A stretch of DNA of 64,000 nt, from contig JAPFBL010000223.1 in assembly GCA_026182355.1 (NCBI GenBank), forward strand, positions 904,501 through 968,500. Reading direction: 5' to 3'. Below are positions 47,473 to 57,474 of the stretch, in pieces; the first letter of the stretch is position 1; the number at the start of each line of letters is the position of its first letter. This DNA is from Hermatobates lingyangjiaoensis. Lineage: Eukaryota > Arthropoda > Insecta > Hemiptera > Hermatobatidae. Made by a program: the position numbers and the translations under genes. Below the pieces are notes generated by a model, which worked only from the letters and a program-made list of their open reading frames with translations, was not told where the DNA came from and searched no databases.

Positions 47473-49492
47473 AAATCTGGAGTGGCCTACACTCAACTTT
47501 ACTATAAGTAAACATAATGTCATACTTCTTGGGTATATAGCATATAATGTCTCATTTGAGGATAATATAATCGTCTAAATGGGAGATGTTTATTACTTTT
47601 TCATTCCTCAGGTAGTACAGATAGTGATTGATCCACAATCATTAGTATAACTACAGCAGTAATAACATTGTGAAAAGCCAAAGTGAAAATTTGTTTATAA
47701 GAAATAATTTCCTACAAGAGAGCATGGTTTTTGCTCCAAAACCCGTGGATTTCTTAAATAGTTTATCTGACCTCCTTCTACATTTAATACTTAAGACAAA
47801 TTTTCCCAATTAGAACTTGAAAATATTTTAAGTATTTTAAATACATTACAAAGTTTTTGTCTGAGATGTCAAAAACTTGTAAGAAGAAATGTCGTTTTCA
47901 GATAATTTTTATTTATGACGTAGGATAATTTCATTTATTATTTTTAAAAGAATATTTTTTTAATTCTGATTAATGTTGTACATTTTTTGGTTTTTTATCA
48001 AATTATTATACTGGAAAATTTACGGCGCGCTATCACTTTTCTTTCCCTTAGTCAAAAATCATAAAAGAACCAATTTATTCTGAGCAAATGTTATTTTTCC
48101 CACGTCCTGTACCCTGTTATAAGTTTGCTATAAATGTATATTGAGAAAAAATATATTGGTAATTAGCCACTTTTGCATTCTTAAATCAAGTTCAAAGCCG
48201 ACTTCTCTGTATAATTTTAAATTTAAAAGCTGAAAGTTTGAAATTTTTAAAAATAATGATATGACTATTAGACTAGAATAGTGAAAAAACTGGAAATTAG
48301 ATAAAAACATAGAAGTCCTTCTATAGGACGAAAAAGTTCATTCAAAAAACTTCAATATTACCCAATAATAATGTTATCCATAAACGTAAAAAAATTAGCT
48401 TCTGATATTAACCTTTGTAGAATGGTGCAATATATAGATTGATTAGAACATTTTGTTAGACAAACCCATCATACCATAAAAAGAATTAGAAATTATATGT
48501 TTCATATGCTCTATTGATGTTGATTTTTCGCAATAAAAATTTTATTCTTCTTACATCACATATAAGTCGTTAAATCATTTATAAATTTTCATTATACCTC
48601 TAAACATTATGTTATTTCAGTGAATTCACTGAAAATAATTCTAAGACAATGTAAACAATGTAAAAAAATATCAAAAATTCGACAAGTATAGCAGGTAATC
48701 CCTTAGTCTAGGATAAACAAACAGTTTTTATAGCTTTATTGCGCTTTGCCGTAATTGAAATTTCATGAATTTTTTTAATGAATTGTTAATTTTTTTGTTC
48801 CATTTTTGGTCAAATTTTCATTATTTCTTAATGAGCCGTTTAGCGTCAAAAAAAAAAAAAAATCTGAAAACATAAATAGTACATAACGCCCCTTCGGAGT
48901 ATGCAAATTTGAAAAAAATTTGCTCAAATCATTCTCCATATAATGTTCTATCTTTAGGCATAGTTTCATTTTGATCCGTCAAACGGTATGGCTTGTATCG
49001 CTCTGCGATACATCAAGCTTGTATCACAAGCTTTGAGATTGAATTATAAGTCAACATTTTTACATTTTATTTAAAAATTTTTTTTTTCTCGTTGTTTTAA
49101 AATTTTGAATATATTTTTTGATTATTACATTTGTAACCTCAAAATCATGGCAAAATTTCAAAACTCTAAAATTAGCAGTTTAGGTGAAAAAAATGTTTTC
49201 TAAAAACCGGTTTTTGGCAAAAAAAGGAACTTTTCCGTCATGCATAATTCTTACCAAACAATAGGGATCATCTACACTATAGGGTCCATTTTTGTATAAA
49301 ATATCAACTTGATTTATTAAAGATTCTGTACTGCTAACACACTCACCCACCCACCCTCACACACACACACACACAGACATCATCGAAAAAACATCTTAAA
49401 ACGTCTTCTGGGACCTCAAAACATATAACTCCATCAAAATCTCGAAATCGAATTTTTTCACGATCACTATACTTTAATTATGGTAAAGTAAA
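47473..49492 (-). mobile_element. Family A element, long inverted copy
   Basis: Starts aatctggagtggcctacact, then caactttactataagtaaac, and ends cacgatcactatactttaat at 49458-49490. It is the reverse of the 20876-22510 copy and about 2.0 kb long, with extra internal sequence shared with 8985-9700. A CA-rich tract is at 49340-49376. Non-coding. Confidence 0.8.
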
Positions 49493-50130
49493 ACGCCTGA
49501 AGTGAGTGATGGTAAAGAATATCAAGGTGATCATTAGAAAGAAACGTAAAAAAAGGAAATATAAAACATTCTCTTTCTATACAGACGTAGTAAGCTGAGT
49601 GTTGTTTAACAAGAAGCATAAAACTTAAAACTAGAAATATAAATAAGCTAAGCTACGTCAAAACACGATGGTTTTGACTTGTAAAATGAGTCTAGGAATA
49701 CGTATGTCCAGCTGTGTGAAAACTGCTAATGTTCATAGCCAGATGTATCACCACCAATATTACCCTATTACACCCTGAGTTAGCCAATTTAATGTACAAA
49801 TAATCTCTATAAATAGTGTTTTTTGCTTTAAAATAAAAAAAAAATTATTTTACTTATATTAATTTTCTCATTTATAAATGTTGATTACTTGAATAATTAA
49901 TTTTAAACACCTTAAAGTTTTCAAGGTGGTGGCCCAGTCCAGAGGGAATATTTAATTGAAAATGTCGTCGGGATACCAAGTTGTTTGAATGGTGGAGAGT
50001 TGGAATTCCCATGAATTCCCTGAGAGTGATTGAATGTGAAGCATAGACGAAATGAGGAAAGCACTAAGTGCTTTATAGGGTTTATTAAAATTACGGAAGA
50101 GAAAAAGATGAAAATATATATATATATATA
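49493..50130. other. Flank of the Gypsy insertion, no gene
   Basis: It ends in a (TA)n tract (50114-50130) that is the Gypsy target. Minus-strand open frames at 49921-50211 read across the LTR and are not genes. Confidence 0.5.
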
Positions 50131-50307
50131 AGTTACGCGTGTCCGGGTAATGAATAGGTTTTTTAAAAAAAAGGAATTTAAATAAACTAGCTCGCACGTG
50201 ATTGAAGACAAGAATCGAGTTTATTAGTCAGCTCCTTCTGTTTATAGGAGAGGCAATGTTGATACGGACTTCAACCCTCTAGTCTCTCGCGGGCGGCCGG
50301 CATTACT
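50131..50307 (-). repeat. Gypsy 3' LTR
   Basis: 177 bp, starting AGTAATGCCGG and ending CGCGTAACT on the minus strand, so the termini are AGT...ACT rather than TG...CA. It differs from the 5' LTR at one site in a T/A run (6T8A against 5T9A). Confidence 0.95.
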
Positions 50308-50319
50308 GCCCCCTCCCAG
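50308..50319 (-). promoter_or_regulatory. Polypurine tract
   Basis: On the minus strand ctgggagggggc lies directly against the 3' LTR. This is the expected site for plus-strand DNA priming in LTR retrotransposons. Confidence 0.85.
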
Positions 50320-50576
50320 TCATTATCAACAATGCTCTCCGTACAAGTGTCTGAGTTATATCATAAAATAACAAAACAAAACTTGACTCTAACATAAGAA
50401 ATGAATATAATGTTTTAACATTAAAAAATAAAATGACGTCCACACAAGTAACTGAATTAACATTGTTTATAGAAATTACAGAAATAACAAAAGATGAACT
50501 TCAATGATTATTTGTACAAAACAAAAATAACAAAATTAACAAAGGTAAACATAACTACAAAGGTAACATAACTACA

Positions 50577-53500
50577 CTATATCGTTCGCACCATTGGTGG
50601 GATTTTCCTTCTCACCCGTCGCAGTTCCTGAAAATGAACTATTTCTTGTTTCAGGGTGTCCGTTCCTATCCTCCATATCTGTGCTCTGTACCGTGGTAAC
50701 GTTGCGAGTACTTCGTATGGCCCTACGTATCTCGGGTCCGATTTCCTTCGCTTCTGCCTATTTAGTTTATATACGAAGTCCCCTTCTTGTATCAACCCTA
50801 CTGTTTCTTCTGCTTTCCTTTGATTATATTGCTTGGTCCATCTTTCTTTTGCTGCTTTGACTCTATTATGTAACCTTTGTGGATCCGCTTCCTTTTTCCG
50901 CAATTCAAATGGTGTTGCCTCTGTGGTCGAGTGAATACTACTGTTGTATGCTAGGACCGCTCTGGCCATTGCCACATGACCCTTTATGTTTTTTGCATCA
51001 GCCAATAACTGCAAGTGTTCCGTTAGAGTGTTATGTAGTCTCTCTATTGCTCCGTGGGACCTTGGATGACCCGGTGTACACCAATGGGGGTTTATATTGA
51101 ATTCTTTTAACAGGGTTTTTATTTTAACGTTGTTGAACTCTCGCCCTCTGTCCATATAGATCGTTCTCGGGCAGTCAAACGTGGCCAAATACGCCAGCAA
51201 TGCCTCTTCTGTACTTTCACTTGATTTACTTGTTAGTGGCCATGCTGAGGCTAACTTCGTTAGTCTATCTATTGTTGTTAAATATTTGTTTCCGTCGTAT
51301 GTAAATATATCAATTTCTAGCTCCTCAAAGGGTCCCTCGGGCGTCTGACTTTGTAATAATGGAGGTACAAGTGGTACTCTTTCATACTTCCTCCTTTTGC
51401 ATATTTCACAGTCCTTTATCACTTGGGCTATCCTCTTGCCCATTTGGAGCCAGTAATGCGACCTCTGTAGATGTTTAAGGGTCTCTGTGACACCACGATG
51501 GTTGGTTTTTCCCCTGTGATAATTTAGGATGACCTCTTTCTGCTGCTCTTCGTCTTCTACCGTTTCTACCTGGTTCTTACAGATTATGAAATGAGCTCCT
51601 TGTCTCAGCTCTCTTTCCTGAATTAGTCGGAGTAGTCTATTTTCAAGTTCTTGTGATGCTATAAAGAAATGGTATACCTTTCCTGGCACTGTTAGTTGGT
51701 TTATGACTGTACTTAATTGTTCGTTGTTCGCTTTCGTTCCTCCTGTAATAATATTTATTTTTAAGTGGCCATATTTGTGCAATTGGGTGTTTATTATTTC
51801 TTCTGTGTCGTCTTTTATAATTATTTGATTTCTCTTGTTGTTTATTATATCCTGACTAATCTCAACTGGTGTCCAGTTGGCGAAGAACTCTCGCACGTCC
51901 CTGGAGGTACTTGGCTCTCTCGTACTACTTCTCGTAATGACGTTGACGTTTCTGGACAAACAGTCGGCTACTTGATTATCAACGCCCTTTACGTGCTGGA
52001 CCCTGAAGTTGTATGCAGCTATCCTTTCTTTCCACTTTGCTATCCGGGCTGACGTCTCCTTTAAATTCCCGATCCACATTAGGGGCCTATGATCTGTTCT
52101 AATAGTGAACTCAGCCGCAAAAAGGTAGGGTCGGAAATGTTCTACAGTCCACACTATGCCTAACATTTCCCTTTCTATTGTGCTATACCTTTTTTCTGCT
52201 GGTGATAATTTTCTGCTGGCGTAGGCTATTGGTCGCTCTCCCTGGATAGTTTCCTGCATCAAGACTCCCCCGATAGCTTCTTGACTGGCATCTGTCATTA
52301 CAATGAATGGTTTGTTTAGGTCAGGAAATTGGAGCAACAGCGGGCCCCGCAACGCCTTCTTACACTGCTCCACTGCTTCTCTTAGATCTTCTGTTTGTAT
52401 AAACTTCTTTCCTTTCTTTAAACTGTCCGTCAAGGGGTTCGTGATTGCTGCAAAGTCCTTTACGTACCTTCTATAGAAACCTATCATACCTAGAAAAGCC
52501 CTGATGTCTTTGGGTCCCTTTGGATAGGGTAATCGATCTATTGCTTCAACCTTCTTAGGGTCGGGTCTTACTCCTTCACCCGAGATAAGGTGCCCCATAA
52601 ATCTAACCTCTTTTTGATATAAGCGGGTTTTATCCATCGCTACCTTTAAGCCAAAGTCCCTTATTCTTTTCAGCACCCTTGTAACATGTTCCTTATGCTC
52701 TTCTATTGACTTACTGAACACTATGATGTCATCCATGTAGATTTGCGTAAAGTCTTCTCCCAGTCCTTCAAGCAGTTCATCCATGAGGCGTTGGAACGTG
52801 GAAGGCGCATTCTTTAGGCCAAAGGGCATCCTCAAAAATTCGAAGTGGCCTCTATCGAACGTAAAGGCCGTCTTCTCGACATCTCTCGGGTGCATCCTAA
52901 TCTGGTGATACCCGGCCTTGAGGTCGAAGGTACTGAATACAGTTGCTCCTGCCATATGGTCGAGTATGTCTTCTATCCTTGGCAGAGGGTATCTTTCAAG
53001 CTTAGTGTACTTATTTAACTCTCTAAAATCTACTACCAACCGGTATTTAGGGGGTTTACCCTCCTCGACCTTTTTTGGGACCAGCCAAATAGGGCTCGAA
53101 AATTGCGACTTAGACCTCTGTATTATGCCCTGGTCCAGCATTTCCTTTATTTGCTCCTGCATTATCTTTTTCAATTGGTGTGGGTACCTTCTAGGTTTCA
53201 CGTAAACAACTGTACCTTCAGGGAGTTCTATTTGGTGTTTGACCCTACCTGTAGCTGATAACCTCTGTCCTTCACTATAGAATACTTTTTCAAATTCTTT
53301 CATTAATTCACTCACCTGATGTTCTCCTGGTATCACTTTTCCACAGTTTACCGTTATTCTCTTCCCTGGTTTAACTCTCCCTTCCACGAAGTATTTCCTT
53401 TTTCCTAGTTTAATGTCCCACTTCCCTCTTTTACACTCAGGTTTTGCATTGATTCTCTCCAAAACGTCGCACCCTAGAATAACTCCATATTTCTGGGTCT

Positions 53501-53699
53501 CTAAGTGGGTCACATGCACTTTCATCTCCAAGGTCTCTCCTATTAATTCTCCCATCTCTACCTGTAATTCGCCTACCAGGCTCTTCCTTCCTGCCATGGT
53601 GACCAAGGTGCAGTTGCACGATGTCAGCCCTGAATAATTGTCCATCCTTTTTGCCACTTCATTGTCCATAATTGTGATATCTGACCCTGTATCTACCAA
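50577..53699 (-). CDS. pol: Gypsy Pol: protease, reverse transcriptase, RNase H, integrase
   Basis: Residues are numbered from the TTG codon at 53699, which is not a true start; the open frame continues 31 codons upstream to the gag TGA. Protease: DTGSD with catalytic Asp 3. RT: FDL (D259) and YMDD (D323, D324). RNase H: TDAS (D470), the ERE Glu near 511, TDHRP (D536) and ADCLS (D579). Integrase: zinc-binding H728, H734, C764, C767 and catalytic D797, D850, E886, with exactly 35 residues between the last two. A GPYEV module lies near the C terminus. All domains are complete and in the Gypsy order (RNase H before integrase). Translation presumably needs readthrough of the TGA, since no ATG lies upstream of the protease motif. 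Confidence 0.95.
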   Translation of the reverse strand: MVDTGSDITIMDNEVAKRMDNYSGLTSCNCTLVTMAGRKSLVGELQVEMGELIGETLEMKVHVTHLETQKYGVILGCDVLERINAKPECKRGKWDIKLGKRKYFVEGRVKPGKRITVNCGKVIPGEHQVSELMKEFEKVFYSEGQRLSATGRVKHQIELPEGTVVYVKPRRYPHQLKKIMQEQIKEMLDQGIIQRSKSQFSSPIWLVPKKVEEGKPPKYRLVVDFRELNKYTKLERYPLPRIEDILDHMAGATVFSTFDLKAGYHQIRMHPRDVEKTAFTFDRGHFEFLRMPFGLKNAPSTFQRLMDELLEGLGEDFTQIYMDDIIVFSKSIEEHKEHVTRVLKRIRDFGLKVAMDKTRLYQKEVRFMGHLISGEGVRPDPKKVEAIDRLPYPKGPKDIRAFLGMIGFYRRYVKDFAAITNPLTDSLKKGKKFIQTEDLREAVEQCKKALRGPLLLQFPDLNKPFIVMTDASQEAIGGVLMQETIQGERPIAYASRKLSPAEKRYSTIEREMLGIVWTVEHFRPYLFAAEFTIRTDHRPLMWIGNLKETSARIAKWKERIAAYNFRVQHVKGVDNQVADCLSRNVNVITRSSTREPSTSRDVREFFANWTPVEISQDIINNKRNQIIIKDDTEEIINTQLHKYGHLKINIITGGTKANNEQLSTVINQLTVPGKVYHFFIASQELENRLLRLIQERELRQGAHFIICKNQVETVEDEEQQKEVILNYHRGKTNHRGVTETLKHLQRSHYWLQMGKRIAQVIKDCEICKRRKYERVPLVPPLLQSQTPEGPFEELEIDIFTYDGNKYLTTIDRLTKLASAWPLTSKSSESTEEALLAYLATFDCPRTIYMDRGREFNNVKIKTLLKEFNINPHWCTPGHPRSHGAIERLHNTLTEHLQLLADAKNIKGHVAMARAVLAYNSSIHSTTEATPFELRKKEADPQRLHNRVKAAKERWTKQYNQRKAEETVGLIQEGDFVYKLNRQKRRKSDPRYVGPYEVLATLPRYRAQIWRIGTDTLKQEIVHFQELRRVRRKIPPMVRTI

Positions 53700-53792
53700 A
53701 CACTTAGTCTTCCATTTGGGAAAAAAAAATATAGGGAGCTTACCTCTTATGCTATTCCTCTGTTGCTCGCCTATATACCTCTCGCCTAACCT

Positions 53793-53795
53793 TCA
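53793..53795 (-). other. In-frame TGA between gag and pol
   Basis: The codon context is GAT TGA AGG. Gag and Pol lie in the same frame, and the 31 codons from this TGA to the protease motif are all open. Either the ribosome reads through it to make Gag-Pol, or a single mutation (for example CGA to TGA) broke an ancestral Gag-Pol ORF. Confidence 0.85.
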
Positions 53796-54986
53796 ATCCT
53801 TCTTCCTCTTCTCTCGACTAGCGATCCTCCCACCACGAGTCTCTTCCAGTGAAGGCCACTTCCCTCGCTCGTACCAGCGCTCGTGTCGTTCTATCGATGT
53901 CTCTTGCTCCGACCCTGTTGACTCTGATGAGCTCCCGTCCTCTGAAGAGCCTTCCCCTTTTTGTCTTCTCTTGCCCCACATCTTCTCCCGCCGGGTTGTG
54001 TTAATTTCCATGGGCTCATCTCTTGGTGTTGGTCTATACTGTGTCGTTCGTGGTCTCTCCTTGCGATATAAATACGGACACTCTCGCGCGAAGTGACCGA
54101 GTTCACCACACTCCCAACATCCTCTTCTTACTGGCTTCTCTCTTCGCGTGTAGCCTCCCACTGCCTCATAGCTGTTCCTCCTGGCTTGAGATCTTCTCTC
54201 TTCAAAACGTCCCCGTGGCTTCCTCTCATGTGAATACCTCCCTTGTCCTCGATCCTCATAGGCTCTTGCTCTGAATTGCCTATCCTGAGGTACTCTCCTC
54301 CTGGTCACAACTGCCCATCCTCCTTCTGACTTCCCTCTGTATATAACACCGTTATCTTCTCGGTCCATTTCTTCCTCCCGGATGGCATTAATTGTCTCCT
54401 CGAGACTAGTGGGCTTCATGATACGGAGGGCCATTCTCACTCGTTCTGGAGCTGCCTTGAGGAGAATTTCACTGGCTATCTCTTCATATATCGTCGTTCT
54501 CCATTTCGCTTCTTGACTGTCTGTGCACTTTTCATTTATCTTCATAGTTAATTTCCTTGTCGCATCCCCCAATCTGCGCCCGAACTCAGCGCAGGTCTCA
54601 CCATTCTCCTTCCGCATTTCAAAAATTTTTAGCGCACTTCTAGCTACAGGCTTTGCGGCTCCAGCATATCTGTCCTTAAGGGCTGCTCGCACTGCACTCC
54701 ACTCCGCACAAAACGTAAGTCCTAACTCCAGCATCACCGTAAGGCTGACCCTGGCGAGGAAGTAGGTCTTGATGTTCTTGTCTGTAGCTGGGTCTAGTTG
54801 AGTTGTGACTAACTGCACGTTGATGGAGTCCATTCTCTCTATGAACAAGTCCAACTCTCGAGCATCACCCTCGAACCTCTTTATCGAATCTAATAGGTTC
54901 ATCAGGTACCCTGCTTTTGCTACTCTCGCTTGTTCTATTTTCACTGCGAGCCTAACATCGGCTCCTGTTGTCTGTTTACTCGTCAT
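53793..54986 (-). CDS. gag: Gypsy Gag with zinc knuckle
   Basis: Start chosen at the first ATG (54984-54986); the frame opens upstream with GTG and a TAG at 55017-55019. The product is 397 residues. The first about 200 residues are the capsid-like region (FIERMD, YFLARVS, ALKDRYAG, FGRRLGD). A basic Arg-rich stretch (about 225-290) precedes one CCHC zinc knuckle, C290-x2-C293-x4-H298-x4-C303, that binds RNA. The C-terminal tail is acidic/Ser-rich, then basic. Gag forms the virus-like particle in which reverse transcription occurs. It ends at the TGA shared with the pol frame. Confidence 0.92.
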   Translation of the reverse strand: MTSKQTTGADVRLAVKIEQARVAKAGYLMNLLDSIKRFEGDARELDLFIERMDSINVQLVTTQLDPATDKNIKTYFLARVSLTVMLELGLTFCAEWSAVRAALKDRYAGAAKPVARSALKIFEMRKENGETCAEFGRRLGDATRKLTMKINEKCTDSQEAKWRTTIYEEIASEILLKAAPERVRMALRIMKPTSLEETINAIREEEMDREDNGVIYRGKSEGGWAVVTRRRVPQDRQFRARAYEDRGQGRYSHERKPRGRFEERRSQARRNSYEAVGGYTRREKPVRRGCWECGELGHFARECPYLYRKERPRTTQYRPTPRDEPMEINTTRREKMWGKRRQKGEGSSEDGSSSESTGSEQETSIERHERWYERGKWPSLEETRGGRIASREKRKKD

Positions 54987-55035
54987 GTTGGTTTCTACAC
55001 TGGACACAACACTACACTATTAAACAGTTGGCGAA

Positions 55036-55056
55036 TGATCCCGGGTTTCGGCACCA
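55036..55056 (-). promoter_or_regulatory. Primer binding site, tRNA-Phe type
   Basis: The minus strand reads TGGTGCCGAAACCC then GGGATC directly inside the 5' LTR, overlapping it by one T. This complements the 3' end of animal tRNA-Phe (…CCCGGGTTTCGGCA plus CCA, from general knowledge). The leader from here to the gag ATG is only about 50 nt. Confidence 0.8.
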
Positions 55057-55232
55057 GTTACGCGTGTCCGGGTAATGAATAGGTTTTTAAAAAAAAAGGA
55101 ATTTAAATAAACTAGCTCGCACGTGATTGAAGACAAGAATCGAGTTTATTAGTCAGCTCCTTCTGTTTATAGGAGAGGCAATGTTGATACGGACTTCAAC
55201 CCTCTAGTCTCTCGCGGGCGGCCGGCATTACT
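55056..55232 (-). repeat. Gypsy 5' LTR
   Basis: 177 bp, matching the 3' LTR except in the T/A run near 55083-55096. Followed outward by (TA)n at 55233-55256, the interrupted target. The transcription start and poly(A) signal must lie within these 177 bp; AATAAA-like sequence (actaataaactc on the minus strand) is present. Confidence 0.95.
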
Positions 55233-55294
55233 TATATATATATATATATATATATACCAATTAAAATAAGCAGTGACACATAAACAGAAACACA

Positions 55295-55360
55295 ACAAAG
55301 ACTCACTTTTCAATATTTCGTCCGTAATGGTGGTCGTCCTCAGGAGAAGAAGTGAATTGA
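55295..55360 (-). ncRNA. Hammerhead-like ribozyme motif, PLE family
   Basis: Minus strand: CTGAGGA (55337-55343), C, stem GA(C/T)C-like...GGAC, GAAAT (55315-55319), ATT. The outer arms TTCACTT and AAGTGA can pair as stem I. It lies between (TA)n at 55233 and the PLE, so it may be a separate terminal fragment. Confidence 0.55.
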
Positions 55361-55516
55361 CGGAGGGACGACAGTCAACGGTATATATAGTCAATGGTAT
55401 ATATTTATATATATTTCGTTGAACAGCTGACCGTATTTCGCTGATGTCATTTTCTTCACTAGTTTTTCAAGGTTTCTGAATACCTTCTTCTTTCCTTCAT
55501 CCAAACGTTGGAGAAT

Positions 55517-55582
55517 GTTAATTAAGTTATAACCGACATGTTTCGACTGGCTTCCAGTCATCTTCAGGGTGATTAATTAAAC
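55517..55582 (-). ncRNA. Type I hammerhead ribozyme motif in the PLE 3' terminal repeat
   Basis: The minus-strand order fits a type I hammerhead. Stem I: GTTTAATTAA and ACC pair with GGT and TTAATTAAC. Core: CTGAAGA (55561-55567). One extra T. Stem II: GACTGG, loop AAG, CCAGTC. Then GAAA (55541-55544). Stem III: one C-G pair beyond A-U, with a two-base AT loop. Cleavage triplet: GTC (55535-55537). Hammerheads in PLE terminal repeats are known; an extra core nucleotide before stem II is known from a viroid hammerhead. Activity is untested. Confidence 0.75.
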
Positions 55583-55625
55583 AAAGAGGAAAATTATTAG
55601 TCTTTGGAGTTGGTAATAAAACACA

Positions 55626-57408
55626 TTATATAGTAGAAGTTTGAAGTAGCTGCTCTTCGGCCTGATTCACAAGAGCAACTGACTGAGGTGGGGTGGATGG
55701 TGGGGTGGGGGTACTGACAGTTAACGGTTTTTTCATCCAATCAGGCGCATATAGTTTAAGCACTCTCTCACTACTACCCGTTTGAATATTTATTGTAGGT
55801 TTATTCTGTTTAATTATTATTGCTTCTGCGATTTGCAGCCGATTGAAGTTGTTTTCTTTTCTAATTATTTTAGTTCCACTCACGAGTAGGTCTCTAGTTA
55901 TTTTGGTATTATGCTTGTCCTCTGAATGTTTCTTGGGACCGCCTATAGAAAGGTGCATGGTAAGTCTTCTCGACAGTGATGTAGTTGTCATCCCAATGTA
56001 TGAATCGTTGCAGGGCTCACGGTCCCCGATTTGACAGGTGTATTCATACACGAGATTAGACTCCTTCAGTTGAGAATCTTTAACCTTATTGCTATTTCTC
56101 ATCACTAGGCTGCTTATGATGGGGCTCCGATAATAGGTTATTAAGGCGACCTTATCCTCGGGTGAGGTGCATTTTATATTCTTCTTAATTATATCCTTGA
56201 GTACGCGTTCGTCTATTTTGTGGTCTTCCGAATACTGATTTTCGTAATAAAGGTTATGTGTTATGCCTGTTATTTGGTTATCGGTTTGACTGATGTGTTT
56301 CGAATTGAGATATTGTTTTAAAATATTGTCAAAGAGAGAGTTGGAGTAGCCGTTGTTAATGAGGGATTGTTTTGTAAACTCGATGTCCTTCTGAAATAGT
56401 TTCCAATTTGCTGTTGTTTTATAGACTCTATGTATCAAGGCTTTTATTGTTGAGTTCTTGTATTGTTGTGGGCATTCACTGTTAGCATTAAGATAAGGTG
56501 CAGAGTTTGTGGACTTCTTGTGAATTGATGTAGTAAGTTTTCGGTTATGGTAATCTATCTTTACGTCGAGGAAGTTGAGTTTATTATTGACAGCAATCTC
56601 TGAGGCGAATTTGAGACCGGACTCGTCTTCAAAAATCTCTTTAAGCCTGTTGAGTTCATTCTGATCTTTTACTACAACGAAACAGTCATCAACGTATCGG
56701 CAGTAGATAGTGGGTCTTGTCCCGAGTTTATTCATAATCTGGTTCTCCATGTGACACATATAGAAGTTGGCAAAGGTTACCCCCAGTGGTGAGCCCATGG
56801 CAACACCGTCAGTCTGAAGATATAAACTTCCGTCCACATGGGTAAAAGGATTTTGCGTCGTGCATGCATGTAGAAGCTTTTCAAGGATGGTTCGGCTGAG
56901 AGGTGGACGTGGTAGTTGGTTGTTGTAGGCGTAATCACAGATTATTTTTATTGTTTCCTTGACCGGTACGTTGGTAAAAAGGGATTCTACATCTAACGAT
57001 GCTAAAGTTCCATCAGGTTCCAGGATTTTAAGGATGTCTAGAAATTCATCGGTTGATTTAACTACATATTTTGCAGGCATATAGGGTGTTATTATTTTGT
57101 TTAATTCTTTAGCTGTATTGTAGACTGGGCTATTTATTTTGAAATGATGGGTCTTAGTTTGTTTCCTGGCTTATGGATTTTTACGGTGCCGTAGATATAT
57201 CCTGGGGAAAACTCTCCTACTATGGTTTGTAGTATTTTCTCATCCTTCTCCTTATTTACTGTTCTAATTAGTTTATTGATACTGGTTTTAAGTTCCTTAG
57301 TAGGGTTACGGGTTATTTTCTTGAATTTTGTAGTATCAGATAGAATATCGTCAAGTTTCTTCTTGTACTCCTTGCGATCCATAATTACGAAGCAGTTACT
57401 CTTATCAG

Positions 57409-57412
<4 letters not shown>
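55626..57412 (-). pseudogene. PLE reverse transcriptase plus GIY-YIG endonuclease, one frameshift
   Basis: The upstream frame (57412-57134) has ADKSNCFVIMD-type RT block 1, GYIYGTVKIHKPG and LRPIIS, then a stop. A one-base loss in an A run near 57130-57136 shifts the frame. The main frame (numbered from 57080) continues with SLDVESLFTNVP (Asp 30), DGVAMGSPLG, YVDD (129-132), and the telomerase-related PLE RT fold. The C-terminal endonuclease has YEYTC, YIG (361-363), Arg 371/372, Glu 419, and a CCHH set at C349, C357, H376, H385, characteristic of endonuclease-bearing PLEs. In an intact element it nicks target DNA and primes reverse transcription. As it stands no full protein can be made. Confidence 0.9.

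Positions 57413-57414
<2 letters not shown>

Positions 57415-57469
<55 letters not shown>
57415..57469. repeat. (TA)n microsatellite at the PLE 5' break
   Basis: A pure TA run replaces the PLE coding sequence upstream of RT block 1. The minus-strand open frame across it is partly repeat translation. Confidence 0.95.

Positions 57470-57470
<1 letters not shown>

Positions 57471-57474
<4 letters not shown>

Larger units (their letters stand above)
50131..55232 (-). mobile_element. Nearly intact Gypsy LTR retrotransposon
   Basis: 5102 bp on the minus strand: LTR (55056-55232), primer site, gag, pol, polypurine tract, LTR (50131-50307). The element sits inside a (TA)n run on both sides, consistent with the TATA-type target preference of some Gypsy elements. 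No envelope gene and no chromodomain are seen. Near-identical LTRs and long open frames point to a recent insertion. The one coding anomaly is an in-frame TGA between gag and pol. Confidence 0.95.
55411..57470 (-). mobile_element. Truncated Penelope-like element (PLE)
   Basis: Minus strand: (TA)n at 57415-57469, RT start, RT, GIY-YIG endonuclease, 3' UTR with hammerhead-like motif, then a second copy of the ORF-start block (KVFRNLEKLVKKMTSAKYGQLFN at about 55430-55495) that ends in an AT-rich tract. A terminal repeat holding ribozyme plus ORF start is the known pLTR layout of PLEs. The 5' part, before RT motif 1, is missing. Confidence 0.85.

Noticed and set aside
50594..54274. Plus-strand open frames of 70-150 codons across 50.6-54.3 kb
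   Set aside because: They lie antisense to the Gypsy gag and pol frames and have no family motif of their own.
50131..55232. Envelope gene (endogenous retrovirus)
   Set aside because: Only about 270 bp lie between the end of pol and the 3' LTR, too little for an envelope ORF.
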